Shown here one piece after another: positions 1-10,156 of a stretch of DNA of 64,000 bases. How positions within the stretch are numbered: the first letter of the stretch is position 1; every line of letters starts with the position of its first letter. This DNA comes from Bemisia tabaci (taxonomy: Eukaryota; Arthropoda; Insecta; Hemiptera; Aleyrodidae). The stretch covers positions 3,506,288-3,570,287 of the forward strand of contig NC_092797.1 in the NCBI RefSeq assembly GCF_918797505.1, written 5' to 3'. The notes below the pieces were generated by a model. The model had not been told where the DNA came from. It saw only the letters and a program-made list of their open reading frames with translations, and ran no database searches. A program made the position numbers and the translations under genes.

Positions 1-1076
1 AGCTGTTGCACGTTGTTATCACTTTGAACAGCATAAGGAAGAAGAAACAATGCTCGATTAAGAAGCTTGCCAAATAACCGTTGTAGTACGCGATTTCATT
101 TAAAGATACCATCGTTTTTCATGTAAGTGGGGAATCTCCGTAACAAAAATAATCTTAAAACATTAATATCTTAGTTAAGAGTTCATTCCGGTAATTTTTT
201 AGTTAAATTAGTTTTTCACTTAAATAAAATTCAATCGGAGGAATCACACATTCACTTGCTTTTAATAGTAGTAAATAAGTGTAATAAATGCTAGCCTGAA
301 GTAAATAAGTGTCATGATGCAACCCGCACAAAAAATTCGAAACATAATGTATTAGAATTCTTTAATTCGCACCTTTTCTATTGGTCCATTCAAGAGAGGA
401 AGGTTGGATTAGAATCAGAATGCCGGTTCTCACTGCAGAATTTGGTCCGAGCATCAGGCAACACCATGGCTCCGGAATGCAACACGAGAGGAGTATATTT
501 GCCCGGATACACATTCATACTGTTGTGTGTCGGTGCCGGTGCGATACTCTAAATATGTAAATATTTCGTCTGTGTTTGATTTATGAGTGCCAGTCTCGCC
601 GGCTTCGATCTCAACTTACTTCCCCGTCTCGCCACTCACTTCCTCAACATCGCCCGAGATGTTTATCTTCTCTAATTAGTCAAAATCACACGGATGCTCC
701 GTGCAATATTGGCATGCGTCTTTCCCTCATCAATTTGAGGATTAGCCGACAACAGAAGGAAATAGTCTACTGTAATATATCAAAGAGCTGACAACTAAGA
801 TTTATAGGCGAAAATATTGTTTCAGCTCACGCATATCGCATATGTTACTGTATAGGTACAAATTTTCACGAAATAGCCCGAGAAAATGACAATGAAAAAG
901 CAAGGGGAAAAAACGGGAAACAAGCCTAAAAATATAAACACTGAAAACTCGAGACGTTTCGGCTCGAAACTGAGTCCTTTTCAGTCGGAAAATAAATTAA
1001 AATTAAAAAATTTCGAAGAAAAAACTTGAGACCTACTTACAAATACACAGATAAGACAAAGTTATAGAATAAAGCG
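1..1076. other. non-coding, no recognised feature
   Basis: AT-rich DNA with no recognisable gene. The 71-codon frame at 576-791 has no protein-like features and no splice context, so I treat it as chance. A 13-bp direct repeat (AGTAAATAAGTGT) occurs at about 270 and 300. The string around 360-395 (TTTAATTCGCACC followed by TTGGTCCATT) recurs at about 58198-58230, so it may be the edge of another dispersed repeat. Confidence 0.5.
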
Positions 1077-1140
1077 ATCCCATCGGTGGAATCGGGCGGT
1101 TGCGGTGAACAAAGAAGGTGAGGAATAGACTGACCAACAG
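1077..1140 (+). mobile_element. fragment of a family A (CAGCGGG-ended) element
   Basis: About 64 bp matches the interior of the A elements: a CCCATCGGTGGAATCGGGCG-like segment, then GGTTGCGGTGAACAAAGAAG, then a 'gactgaccaac' stretch. The same order is seen at 17960-18030 and 18905-18965. Both terminal inverted repeats are missing, so this is a decayed or truncated copy. It lies just upstream of an S repeat copy. Confidence 0.45.
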
Positions 1141-1149
1141 TTAAGATAC

Positions 1150-1281
1150 GCGCGTTGATGACGGCGCAGAGATACAACTATTCGTGCTCGATGGATGTCC
1201 GTGTTGCGTCTGCAAAATTGAAGGCGCGATGGCGCGAGGCGTGAACTCGCAGAATGCTCCGCTCTATGCTGGCAATGAGTT
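1150..1281 (+). repeat. family S dispersed repeat, short copy
   Basis: Starts at CGCGTTGATGACGGCGCAGA and runs through a 'gatggatgtccgtgttgc' segment and 'aaaattgaaggcgcgatgg' to 'ctatgctggcaatgag'. The same order of blocks recurs at 24826, 25134 and 42173 on + and at 58168 on the opposite strand. The longer copies continue for another 250-300 bp, so this one is 3'-truncated relative to them. I see no clear Pol III A/B boxes or terminal inverted repeats, so the class is unresolved. Confidence 0.75.
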
Positions 1282-1373
1282 ATCGCTGGTATGAAGTTAA
1301 TACCGGTTTTTTTGTTGAGTGAATTGTGCTTTATGCGAATTTTTTGAAAGGTAACATTACAGAATACTTACAT

Positions 1374-1514
1374 TTGGACTGCATTTTGCAATTTGGAAAT
1401 ATAAATTCTGGCTCTTCTGGAAAAACACTTATGTGCATAGGGAAACTAATGGCACATACGTTGCTTTAAACCGGGTTAGAATTTATATTTCCAAAGTACA
1501 AAATGTAGTCCATG
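1374..1514. mobile_element. family H MITE-like inverted repeat element, intact copy
   Basis: About 140 bp with imperfect inverted ends: GGACTGCATTTTGCAATTTG at the left and its reverse complement, ending in 'acaaaatgtagtcc', at the right. The interior carries 'ctggctc' and 'atagggaaacta' blocks that recur at 10471-10530, 14267-14310 and, reversed, 59587-59628. This copy is uninterrupted and serves as reference for the two interrupted ones. Confidence 0.7.
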
Positions 1515-1577
1515 TGTACCCTGTCTAGTACCACATTTCCGGCGGTAAAATTCCAGGACCTTATAGCAACGGGGTAC

Positions 1578-1741
1578 CAGTGGTGAGGCGTGAATCGTCG
1601 AATGTCGATATTTTCCAATTTGAATCTGTGGTAAAGAATCGATAATTAAGGCGTTCGATGCGAACCTTCTGTTTATCGATCCTTTTCCATAAATTCAAAT
1701 GGCAGCTCACTCGATACATCGCAAAGCACGGCACGCCACTG
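1578..1741. mobile_element. family B hAT-type MITE, copy 1
   Basis: A 164-bp hairpin-like element with ends CAGTGGTGAGGCGTG and CACGGCACGCCACTG. The interior has the family signature GGTAAAGAATCGATAATTAA, then a 'gttcgatgcgaacc' centre, then 'tttatcgatccttttcc'. Flanks CGGGGTAC and CGGGGAGC match at 6 of 8 positions, which fits a decayed 8-bp target duplication. An 8-bp duplication with CAGTGGCG-type ends is typical of the hAT superfamily. No transposase is encoded. Confidence 0.85.
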
Positions 1742-2199
1742 CGGGGAGCCCTTGACGAGGTTACGATAGCGGCGTCGGAGGAGTAGATCGGAGCATTAAT
1801 TTACCCCCTCAATTTCAATGATTACAAAGCAACTGGCGACTCAATATTCTCCGCTTTGGGTCGAGGGGGTCGCTTCGTGGCGGCCGGGGATATTGATACA
1901 AATAGCTATTGCATCGGCCACCCCTGGGAAGGGGAAGGGGAAGGGGAGGAGCGGCAGGGGGCTGCTCTGCCTCTAAGTCAGATAAGCGAGTAGCCAGATC
2001 AGCCGATTATATTCCGGAATTGTCCGCCGAGTGTGGGTCGAGTGGAAAGTCAAAACCTATCGAGAACCATCGTTGAGAAAATAGGTTTCATAAACATTCA
2101 TGGTTGACCAACACAAAATGTTAGATTTTATCATTTATTAATTTATTTATGTAATATTCGCACCTTAGGTGTTATGCATTACACGGTAAGTGCCGAAGG
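1742..2199. other. non-coding; short G-rich tandem repeat
   Basis: No gene recognised. The segment contains a short (AAGGGG)n-like simple repeat around 1926-1950 and a moderately GC-rich stretch (1750-2000). The right part is AT-rich and leads into an I element. Confidence 0.5.
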
Positions 2200-2201
2200 T
2201 A

Positions 2202-2418
2202 CTCTGAAAAAAAGATTGGTAGAATTTACCATTCCTTCACGCTGTATTTCACACAGAGTGAAGGAATGGTAAATTCTACCAATCTTTAAGTCGATTCTGC
2301 CGGAGGAATGGTAACCTGTAACGTTTACTTTTCTTCTGGCAAAATTGACTCTAAATTGACGCTGTGTGAAATACAGCGCGAAGGAATGGTAAATTCTACC
2401 AATATTTTTATTTCAGTG
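2202..2418. mobile_element. family I MITE, copy 1 (TA target duplication)
   Basis: A 217-bp element with inverted ends built from GATTGGTAGAATTTACCATT, preceded by CTCTGAAAAAAA and followed by a run of T and TTTCAGTG. It is flanked by TA on both sides (2200-2201 and 2419-2420). The TIR sequence also appears twice internally around the GTGTGAAATACAG motif, so the element is a set of nested inverted repeats. TA duplication and an A-rich terminus would suit a Tc1/mariner-like or similar TA-targeting MITE; the superfamily is not certain. Confidence 0.8.
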
Positions 2419-2491
2419 TAATCAAGATTCCGTCATTAAAATTACTAAGCCTTAAAAATGAGATCACGAAAGAGGACAAGTGAATAGGTAA

Positions 2492-2520
2492 AACAGTTTT
2501 TTTTTTTTTTTTTCTTTTTT
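2492..2520. repeat. poly-T tract
   Basis: An uninterrupted run of about 22 T, then a C and more T. It makes the reverse-strand frames here read as poly-lysine or serine/phenylalanine-rich peptides, so those frames are not evidence of genes. Confidence 0.9.
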
Positions 2521-2706
2521 TCCAATTTTTGCACGTATATATTTTAGCTTTTTTGTGCCCATTTCTTTCGCAATTCTCTTCAAAAAGTGTATTAACAAGC
2601 AATTTTTAATCAGAAGGAAAGAAAAATACAGAAGAGGAGTTAAAGGAAAACGAGGACAACAAAAAAGAGAAAACGACGAACAGGAACGAGAAGAAAAGCA
2701 GTGACA

Positions 2707-2910
2707 CACTAAAAAAAAAGTCTGGTAGAATTTACCATTCCTTCACACTGTATTTGACACAGCGTCAGATTCAATTCTACCAAAAGAAAGGTAAACTTTA
2801 CTACATACTGGTACAAGTTACCATTCCTCTGGGAGAATCGACTTTGAATTCACGCTGTGTTAAATACAGCTTGAAGGAATGGTAAATTCTACCAATCTTT
2901 TTTTTCAGTA
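2707..2910. mobile_element. family I MITE, copy 2
   Basis: About 204 bp with the same ends as the copy at 2202: CACTAAAAAAAAAG then TGGTAGAATTTACCATTCC, and at the right GGAATGGTAAATTCTACCAA then TTTTCAGTA. It is flanked by CA/CA rather than TA/TA, which may be a mutated duplication. It lies 290 bp from copy 1 in the same orientation. Confidence 0.8.
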
Positions 2911-3902
2911 CAGGAAGGAAGAGGAATAAGCAAAGAAGGTGAGCAAGAAGGAAGGGAGGCATGCGCATTTGTCAGCGTAATAACATGCATAGCAAATACG
3001 TCGTTTCTTAAATGAGCCAAGATAGTAGTTAACAATTGCAAAATGTGGTCCGAACGTACTCCGAGACCACGGAATGACGATAATGCTACTCGGAGAAAAA
3101 TCGAAAATATTGCGCGGAAGAAAGTAATAAACATACCTCATCCCTCATACTTCCTCCGATTTGTCTTCATTTCAGGTCTCTCCCTCGGCGCGGAGGGGGC
3201 GTCACTTAGGGTCGCTGACTCAAGTCTGAAATTATTGCTTTGAATTCATTTAGACAAGCCTCTAATTAGTGTTCCAATCGTGGCTTTCGTCGTAAAAGAC
3301 CTTTGCAGTATCATCCGAGCGCCACAATAGCCCCGACCTCGAGGAGGGAGTAACTTGGAGGGCGGGTGGTGGAGCCCACCCTTTTTGATGATGCGCTAAT
3401 TCCACCTTTTACAGCCCTGAGAAGGGTGTCTTTGTTGCGATTTGCATGACCTTCAAGGAATTCACCCTTTTATGATTTCTCGGGACGGCGCCAGGGACAC
3501 GATAGACGTCCCAGCGATTACTGTCCCTTTCTCTTAGGTAGAGTATTAAGCCAATATTGTCGTAATGTTGTCAACCCTCTATTAGGGGCCAGCAAAAACA
3601 GCGGAGCTCCACTTCAGTTGTACAGATGTTTTTTAAGACAGAATCTATCTTAAGAAGAACGCCCCTCAGCAGGAATATTATTTTAATCTCCCAAGATGCT
3701 TACTTTGCACCCGCAAACCTTATAGAGTGTATTTGGAAGGAAATAATAAGTAATTTGAGATTTGATTTGTCTTATGTAGATTTTCTATTTCTTTCTTCAA
3801 AGAACTTGCTCGATCGATCAAATTTTAAGTTAAATCAAACTAAACCGTAGGTAACTCTGAGACGCTCAGGGATGAAGAAAGTGTCCAGCTAAACTAATTT
3901 CT
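2911..3902. other. non-coding; weak splice-acceptor-like motif
   Basis: No gene recognised. A polypyrimidine tract ending TTCATTTCAG at about 3174 resembles a splice acceptor, but the following sequence has no donor and no convincing open frame. The frame at 3043-3243 overlaps it and looks incidental. Confidence 0.4.
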
Positions 3903-4151
3903 TCCGTGCTAAGGAAGGATGCCGTATGAATATTCGGGAGTTGCCAAATTTCCATCGATAAAATGTTTATTTTTTAGGGAAGCTATGAATATTTTTCGTT
4001 GAAATCTTCAGGAACTTGTTTTAATTTGCGGACAAAATTATCTGAAAAATTGGAAGGAAAATATTCATGATTTTATCAGGAAATTTGTGTTTTATCAAAG
4101 GAGTTTGGCAACGCCTGAAGGTTCATACGGCGTTTTGCCTTAGCACGGCAG
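3903..4151. mobile_element. family D inverted-repeat element, copy 1
   Basis: About 249 bp. The left end is CCGTGCTAAGGAAGGATGCC followed by 'gtatgaatattcggg' and 'gttgccaaattt'. The right end mirrors it: 'ggcaacgcctgaaggttcatac' split by the TIR into GGCGTTTTGCCTTAGCACGG. The AT-rich centre is loosely palindromic. It shares structure with copies at 34794, 45000, 49896 and 51423. No coding capacity. Confidence 0.85.
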
Positions 4152-4558
4152 TAATGTACATACACTGGGAAAAAAACACATAGTCTTTTTCTGGATTTTC
4201 TGTCAGAAAAAAATAATAAAAAATATTTCGAACTAAGCTTTTTAGGCTCTCTCAGGTAAAGTACTGATAAATGTTCATGCAAATTCTCCAACAATCAAAT
4301 CCAGTGTCTCCATAAAGTTTGCTCGAGCAGGTTACCTGATAATTTAAAGCAATACATTTTTCCCGTCAGTATACCTCGGTAAATGTCATCGTAAAATGAG
4401 TTGAATCTGATCTCTTTCTTCTTCCATTCTACCTTTCGGGATATGAAGAATTTAAAATCGCAAGAAAATCCGGCAAAAACGGCGTGAAATTACTCAGAAT
4501 CAGCGTTTGAAAATAAACTTTCCGTACCTAATGGGAAATTCCATGTAAATCGAATCGA

Positions 4559-4648
4559 CGCGCACTGGCGCCTACAAACCTAACGGGATACTTCACGCAT
4601 TGCGCAATACGTGAAGTATCTTGTTAGGTTTGTAGGCGCCAGTGCGCG
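4559..4648. mobile_element. family L 90-bp hairpin, copy 1
   Basis: An almost perfect palindrome. The left arm begins CGCGCACTGGCGCCTACAAA and continues through 'cctaacgggatacttcacg'. The right arm is its reverse complement with two mismatches in 39 positions by eye. The centre is TTGCGCAA. A second copy is at 48795-48882. The whole element is a stem with almost no loop, so it is either a tiny fold-back element or a transcribed hairpin. Confidence 0.85.
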
Positions 4649-4689
4649 TGTCACGCTGGTTCCCCGCTACGACCAATTATGTCTTAAAT

Positions 4690-4865
4690 CACACATTGAA
4701 TCTGAGTCCAAACTCTTGAAAACATTGACAAGAAAAAGGACTCTTGATTCAAGCAGATTTAAGCTTAAATCAAAGGAAATTCGCTCAAATTGGCTTGGTT
4801 CTTGATTTAAGCGTAAATCTGATTGAATCAAGAGTATTTTTTCTTGTCAATGTTTTTTCCAGTGT
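4690..4865. mobile_element. family C fold-back element, copy 1 (shorter, left end decayed)
   Basis: The arms carry the segments ACTCTTGAAAACATTGACAA, 'gaaaaaggactcttgattc' and 'agatttaagcttaaatca' and their reverse complements, ending TTTTTTCCAGTG. The left terminus lacks the usual CACTGGAAAAAA. Compare 27775-28004, 56043-56267 and 56890-57113. The frame at 4611-4805 is an artefact of this element. Confidence 0.8.
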
Positions 4866-4867
4866 AC

Positions 4868-5075
4868 AGAGATCGCGACTTGCGAGTTACTAGCGCATTG
4901 GACTCTCCACCCATGTGATCTAGGTTCGCGATCCTGGCGTTTTGCGCCTGAATTTTAACGAGGTTTGCAGTTTTCAACCGACAGATTTGATCAATGTGAC
5001 CCAAAGAAATACTAATCAAATTATAGCTCAGGGCACTTTGTGTTCTACTTCCCATTAGATCACCAAATGTCGGTT
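4868..5075 (+). repeat. family Q tRNA-derived SINE-like copy
   Basis: A tRNA-like Pol III promoter is visible. An A-box-like TTACTAGCGCATTGGACTC lies at about 4887, and a B-box-like GGTTCGCGATCC follows at about 4923. The spacing is that of a tRNA head. Downstream, 'gatcaatgtgaccca' matches the tail seen reversed at about 45440. It is not a functional tRNA, since I could not fold a proper acceptor stem around it. It abuts the C element to the left. Confidence 0.7.
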
Positions 5076-6125
5076 ACTTTTCCTAACCGTGTACGGAAAA
5101 CTTCAATCAATAATTTCATCGGGAAAAATGTTCAAAAACGGACGGTCCTGCAACCTCCTTATCACGACTGTGCGAGTCCGCATACATTCATCTTCAACTG
5201 ATCCTTTCTGTGAAAAATAAGGAAGGAAATATATAATAACTAATCCTCTTCTAATGAAGCAGGTATGGCTGAAAGGGTGACGGCAACAGAGGGATATTTT
5301 TTGCAGGGACCTTTTTACCTTTGAACGATAATTCCGAGCGTAGCCTCCGATGAAGCCCGTGAACGCTATCTGTTATGCGTGTTTTAATCGAAATAAGTGC
5401 TTGTCCCAATGTCCCGCTCGCCGGTCGGTCCAAGTTAATATTTCATCCGACGTCTTTTAGGGCTTAAAGCACAGGTTCCAGTTCGCGCCGAAAGCTTAGA
5501 GTTGCAGAATTTTTGAATGGGACATTATCAAGTTTCATCTCAACAGGCTCAATTCTAGTGACGTCTCCGCGATGCAAAAATCCTCGTGAAAGGACGTCGA
5601 GAAATGAGGCAGTGAAAAAGGTTCGAGGTAAATCCCATACAAGATATCGCGAAAAACTGAGCCGTGTAAAAAAAGAAACAAATTGTATGGGACAGATTTT
5701 TACTAAAGCTGACTTTTTTCATGCAATCTTTATTCACAAAATTTGTTTCACTCGTATTATCATTTCTATATGATTTTTCTTTTCTTCAAAAAAATAATTT
5801 AAAAGTTAGTTCAAAATGATTCTTATTTTAAAGAAAATAACATATTCTGGCATAGAAATCAGTCGTGAAGCCTGGATTTCTTATTTTATGTAAAAACACA
5901 AAAACCGTTCATTTTTTTTGTACGTGCGGATAAGTGAGAATTCATCAAAATCGGCATTTACGTACAGTAAATACGGTTTCTAAATGTGTGCAAATTCGTT
6001 TTGCTACTTTAAACGCACGCTTATTTTATTTTCATGTAAGTAGACGCAGGTATATGCAGTTGTTAAAAATTATTGAGCAGGGAACTTGAAAGTCTCCAAT
6101 AATTATTAAAATAGTTGTAAGTGAA
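5076..6125. other. non-coding, no recognised feature
   Basis: Nothing recognisable apart from a short inverted repeat at 5633-5691 (CCCATACAAG and TTGTATGGG). The frames at 5513-5773 and 5555-5737 overlap on opposite strands with no splice or start context. Confidence 0.5.
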
Positions 6126-6711
6126 CAGTGGCGTAACGGACTTCCGCTGGGCCCCCCCGCAAAATTTTTTCTAGCCCCCCCCCCCTCCATGTCGATAAAA
6201 TTCCAAAATTATCCCCCCCCCGCCCCTTCCCATTGTTTTGCCCGAGACATCTCAAATCACGGACTTGGAATGCCTCACCCCTCACCGTCCCGGATCCCTA
6301 CCCGATTAAATGGGGCCCCTAAAGGATCAAGGATCTAAAGGGTGGCAGGGGCCCAGCCCAGGCCCAAGGATCTACAGAGGGGTGTAGGCCCAAGAATCAA
6401 AGGGCCCCCAAGAGCCTTTACGAAAAGTGACAAAAAAAGAAAAAATGTTCAGTAATCACTGAGTGGACATTGGAAGGCAGGGGCACTCCAGCAAACAAAA
6501 GTTAGGAACAGTCCGAAAGAAGTATAAAATACCCCGTGCTAACAATAAAAATCAGAGGAAGAACCCATCTCGTAAGTAAAGGCCCATAGTTTGAAACCAA
6601 AGCTAAGCATCAAAAAGAGAGAGTGAAAAAAAAAATTGACGGCCGAGGGCCCCCTTGGCGCCTGGGCCCCCCTGCATAGCAGGGTCTGCGGGGGCGCCCG
6701 TTACGCCACTG
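6126..6711. mobile_element. family W non-autonomous hAT-like element, 586 bp
   Basis: The ends are CAGTGGCGTAACGG and CCCGTTACGCCACTG, an inverted repeat of about 14 bp. The flanks are a perfect 8-bp target duplication, TAAGTGAA on both sides (6118-6125 and 6712-6719). An 8-bp duplication and CAGTGGCG termini are hAT hallmarks. The interior has subterminal C-rich and G-rich tracts (GGGCCCCCCC near both ends) and no transposase frame, so it is non-autonomous. The perfect duplication suggests a fairly recent insertion. Confidence 0.93.
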
Positions 6712-7532
6712 TAAGTGAAGTATCCATTCAGTGAAGGAAAAGAACTTCAAAGACAAAAATCATCACGTTCTACCGACCATAAAAAGTTTGATATAGTTTT
6801 GAAGCTGGATAGTAAGGTTTTATGATCAATTTGCAGGGGCAATTTTCGAGAATTAATTTTCAGAGTTTACCCTTGGACTGTGCTATAAAAGTTTCAAATG
6901 TTGCAATAAATAATTATTCCTCATTACATTCATGAAATTCTCGATAAGTAGTCCGAAGTAGTGTTCAATCGAGGAATTTCGTCTGATTTCAACTCCTGAG
7001 CCTAAAATAGAACACTAAATCATGGGTTAAGACCAAGCAGCAGTATAATTTTAAAAAAGCTGATTTAGACTCATTATTGTGTTTGAGTTAAAATCCTATC
7101 GTATATGATTTTATATAGCTGTACTTCAGCATCGATATCTTCTCTCATTTTTTTTCACTAATCGACCAACCATGTGTTTCTAAAGATGTACAGCAGGAAT
7201 ATTTTAACTAACATTCCCGCCGCGCTTGAGTTATTTCTTGGCACTGTATCATTCGCCAACCCATAAAATAATGACATCTGATGCAATCTTCAACGGTTAG
7301 TTTTTATTTATGCTCAATAAATGGAGGACAAACTGGGTGACTTCATATATTCACATGTATCTGCATCTTGAAGCGATTTTGATCTCTTAAGATGACTTAA
7401 TCTTGCGGTCTGGTATCTTTGCTCCTCTTACAATTCACTGTTGCCAGATTGTGCTGAAAATTCGGCACATTTCCCAAATTAACAGAACGTAAAGGATCCA
7501 GAATTTTTCACACAACTTGGGAACCTTGTCTG

Positions 7533-7628
7533 GCGGAAGGGTGTATCTCAATTTCTCCGTGAGCCCTGCTTCACATATAAATCCATGTTTTTCGGGACTC
7601 ATACGGAAATCGAGTTACGCCCTCTCGT
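7533..7628. mobile_element. family J inverted-repeat element, copy 1
   Basis: About 96 bp with GGAAGGGTGTATCTCAATTT at the left and its mirrored counterpart (AAATCGAGTTACGCCCTCTC) at the right. The interior GAGCCCTG and 'ataaatccatg' blocks recur at 53144-53265 and 59982-60101. It abuts the E element that starts at 7631. Confidence 0.65.
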
Positions 7629-7630
7629 CA

Positions 7631-7863
7631 CACAGTGGATCGAGTCAATCAGAAAGGTTGGACATAAAAGTTTCAACTAAAACTCCAAATTTTGATGTTT
7701 CATTCGTCAATTTTTAAATTTTAAGGGGTACCTCTGTAAGAAAATTTTACGAGGAAACCGATGGGACCACTTTTAAAACTTCAAAGTTTTGTTCGAACGG
7801 AGTTATAAGCTTTAAAAGTTTCCAAATTTTGTCCGACCTCTCCAATTAGTTTGTTCCATTGTG
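7631..7863. mobile_element. family E MITE, copy 1
   Basis: About 233 bp. The left end is CACAGTGGATCGAGTCAAT followed by an 'aggttgga' block. The right end has 'tccgacctctccaat' and finishes 'ccattgtg'. The interior holds paired 'caaattttg' and 'ttttacgagg' blocks also seen, reversed, in the copy at 35648-35862. The right terminus here is more decayed than in that copy. Confidence 0.75.
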
Positions 7864-8675
7864 CATCAGAGGGGCGACGGTATGTGAGTATCGTTGACAA
7901 GAAGCAGACAGGGCCGATTTTTGGGGCGTGAATGGGCGTCTTTCGGGAGATTATTGTCTCGGCTGACAGACAGCTCTGTTCTAAATCATCGACAAATTCA
8001 ATTTATCGTGAGTCTCCTGTTCTTGTCGCGACAAATCTTTATTTGTGTGTCATCTCTGAGACGTGTATCATAGGGCGAACTGAGGAACTGGCATTTTGTC
8101 TCATGCTCCGATATTTTGAAAAGTGTAATATTTTCAATTCTAGGAATGTGTGAATTGGTAGATTTTAAAATGCACAAGGTCCAAAAATTCAAATTTTGCA
8201 GGGAAATAAGTGAAAACCCAGGCATCAAATGGGCTTCATTTTTCCATCAGGAGCTGCAATTTCTGGCTCAGTTTAGAAACACCGCATGTACCATAAATTT
8301 CCTAATACACACAAGTGATTTTACGGATGAGTCAGAGACTGTGGTCTTTCTTGATTGCGGAAAGTAGTCCAAATGAACAACAGCAAGGAAAATTAACGAT
8401 TTTGCATGTGTGTGCAGAGTCGCAATTAATTTTAAGCATCCTGTTTAATTTGTATGAATCGATAAGCAAATTGAATCCTGAAAGTGTTAGACTTTTGTCC
8501 ATATTGACTTAAGACCGTCAAATATAAACATTATATACTTATTTTTTTTCAAATTTCTTTATAATAGTTTTACCTATTGTAAAAAAATATTTTTAAACCA
8601 TCAACTGGTTCAAGTGTATTCATTTCCTTTCATGACACGATTTATTCCTCCTCAAGCTGTCTCATATATATGAAT

Positions 8676-8697
8676 CATGTTTGTTCCAGGTAAGAAT
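8676..8697 (+). promoter_or_regulatory. candidate recursive (ratchet) splice site
   Basis: The sequence TTTGTTCCAG is followed immediately by GTAAGAATC. A 3' splice site fused to a strong 5' splice site is the hallmark of zero-length exons used in stepwise removal of long introns in insects. The pyrimidine tract here is short, with purines a few bases upstream, so this is a modest match. Confidence 0.25.
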
Positions 8698-9497
8698 CAT
8701 CACCAGATATGCCTACAAATTGAACTTTTTACAAAAGCTGCTGTATGTATGCGTCATATTTGCTTTCATGGGAGCAGGGACCTTCTAGCGCGCGTCAGAC
8801 ATCATAATTAATATCATGTGAGTTGAACATTCCTTTTTTTATTTTTCTCAACGAGACTGCACGTATAACCAATTTTAGTGAAATTTTTGGAACCATTTTG
8901 GAATAATTTTTAAGTGTCAAGGATAATTTTTTTATAACCTGCTATGCATATGCTCATAGAACGTCAAAATTGCAGACACGTCAAAAAATAATTTACGCAA
9001 ATATTACTCTTAAGACAAAAAATAATTTTAAAGAGTCCGGGTAAAGAAAGCTCTAACAGACTTAATTTAAACAGCTTTATGGGCGCTGACGCTCAGACGA
9101 GTGAAAGACGAATCGAAGCAATAGAGGAAAGGAAGAAAAATTAATAACGAAACGATTCATACCTGTAAAAAAGCTCCCTTTCAAAGTACTCGGCTTCCGA
9201 AGCTATTTTCTCTGGCTTATTCATTTTCGTTTAGATTTCCAGCTGTGAGAAACAGCGCGCATGAAGGAAAAGGGGGGGGGGTAACCCGAATAATTATTGT
9301 GTTCGAGAGAAAATGCCATTTCTCTTGATTTATTAAACGGGAACTGTTGCCGTGAAAGACACCAGCAGCCGGAAGCTGAAAATGAAGTAAAGATAGACAA
9401 TGCGAGGTAATGCTGGAAGGGGAGGGTGGGGGGTGCCTGCTCCAGTAGATATAATTTGAAAAAAAAAGAGTCTAATCCTCTTTTTCTTAGATACTTA

Positions 9498-9681
9498 CCT
9501 GGCGGTAAGTTCTTCCGTTGAGATGGGGAGGGGTGTGGTATTCTTTTGAGAAGGAAATATACTCTTGAATAAAACGCACGATTAAACCTATTTCAGTTCT
9601 GAGTCGAAACTGGGTCAAATCTCGATTATATTTTCTGAATTTATCCGTGTATTCGCATTCCCAGAGTAGATTCAAACACAC
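9498..9681 (-). CDS. possible exon of unrecognised protein, ending at a consensus donor
   Basis: A reverse-strand frame of about 60 codons, with mixed protein-like composition (ECEYTDKFRKYN, then FIQEYISFSKEYHTPPHLNG), ends at CAG|GTAAGTAT, a consensus 5' splice site, in phase 0. There is no in-frame ATG. An upstream stop lies at 9691-9693, so an acceptor would have to sit inside the frame; TTCAG or CCCAG near 9640-9620 are the only weak options. No family recognised. It is more likely chance than real. Confidence 0.15.
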
Positions 9682-10156
9682 ACAGAAAATTCAGGTGTAA
9701 AAAAATTTGGCTCGGAATTAGTTTCCGGATTTACACATTTTTTGGATTAATTTTAAAAGACCATATGCCAGCTCAACACATTTTATTTAAAAAAAAAAAA
9801 AAATTAAACACACAAGTAAGTTGGTATTGAGGTCACGTTAAAACATTCATTTTGCCAACGCAACGGGATTGCATCGTCAAATTTTCAGTAACTGGTCATT
9901 GCAGCATGAATTTTAGTGTGCATCACAACATGATTTCAAAGTGAATAAAATGGATCAAGTCCAAAATTACTGTGACTTAATTCAACTTGATGTTCGTTTG
10001 AAGTTCCTTTTCGTTAGCTATGCTCGTTGCGCGAACCGTGTTCGTAAAATTTTTAAGAAGAAGCAATGAAGCATGCATCAGAATGCTGGAAGTTGTACCT
10101 CATCCGGTGGCCCATTAAATCAAACGGAACCATGTCCATCGTGACACTTCGGCACA

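Larger units (their letters stand above)
7864..10156. other. non-coding; possible ratchet splice site and one candidate reverse-strand exon
   Basis: No recognised gene in about 2.3 kb. Two things stand out. The string TTGTTCCAG|GTAAGAA at 8681-8696 is an acceptor joined directly to a donor. A reverse-strand frame (9681-9498) ends at CAG|GTAAGT. Both are described separately. The frames at 7932-8512 overlap on both strands and are probably chance. A poly-A tract lies at 9788-9803. Confidence 0.45.

Noticed and set aside
2408..2709. Lysine- or serine-rich reverse frames
   Set aside because: Translation of a poly-T tract and the end of an I element.
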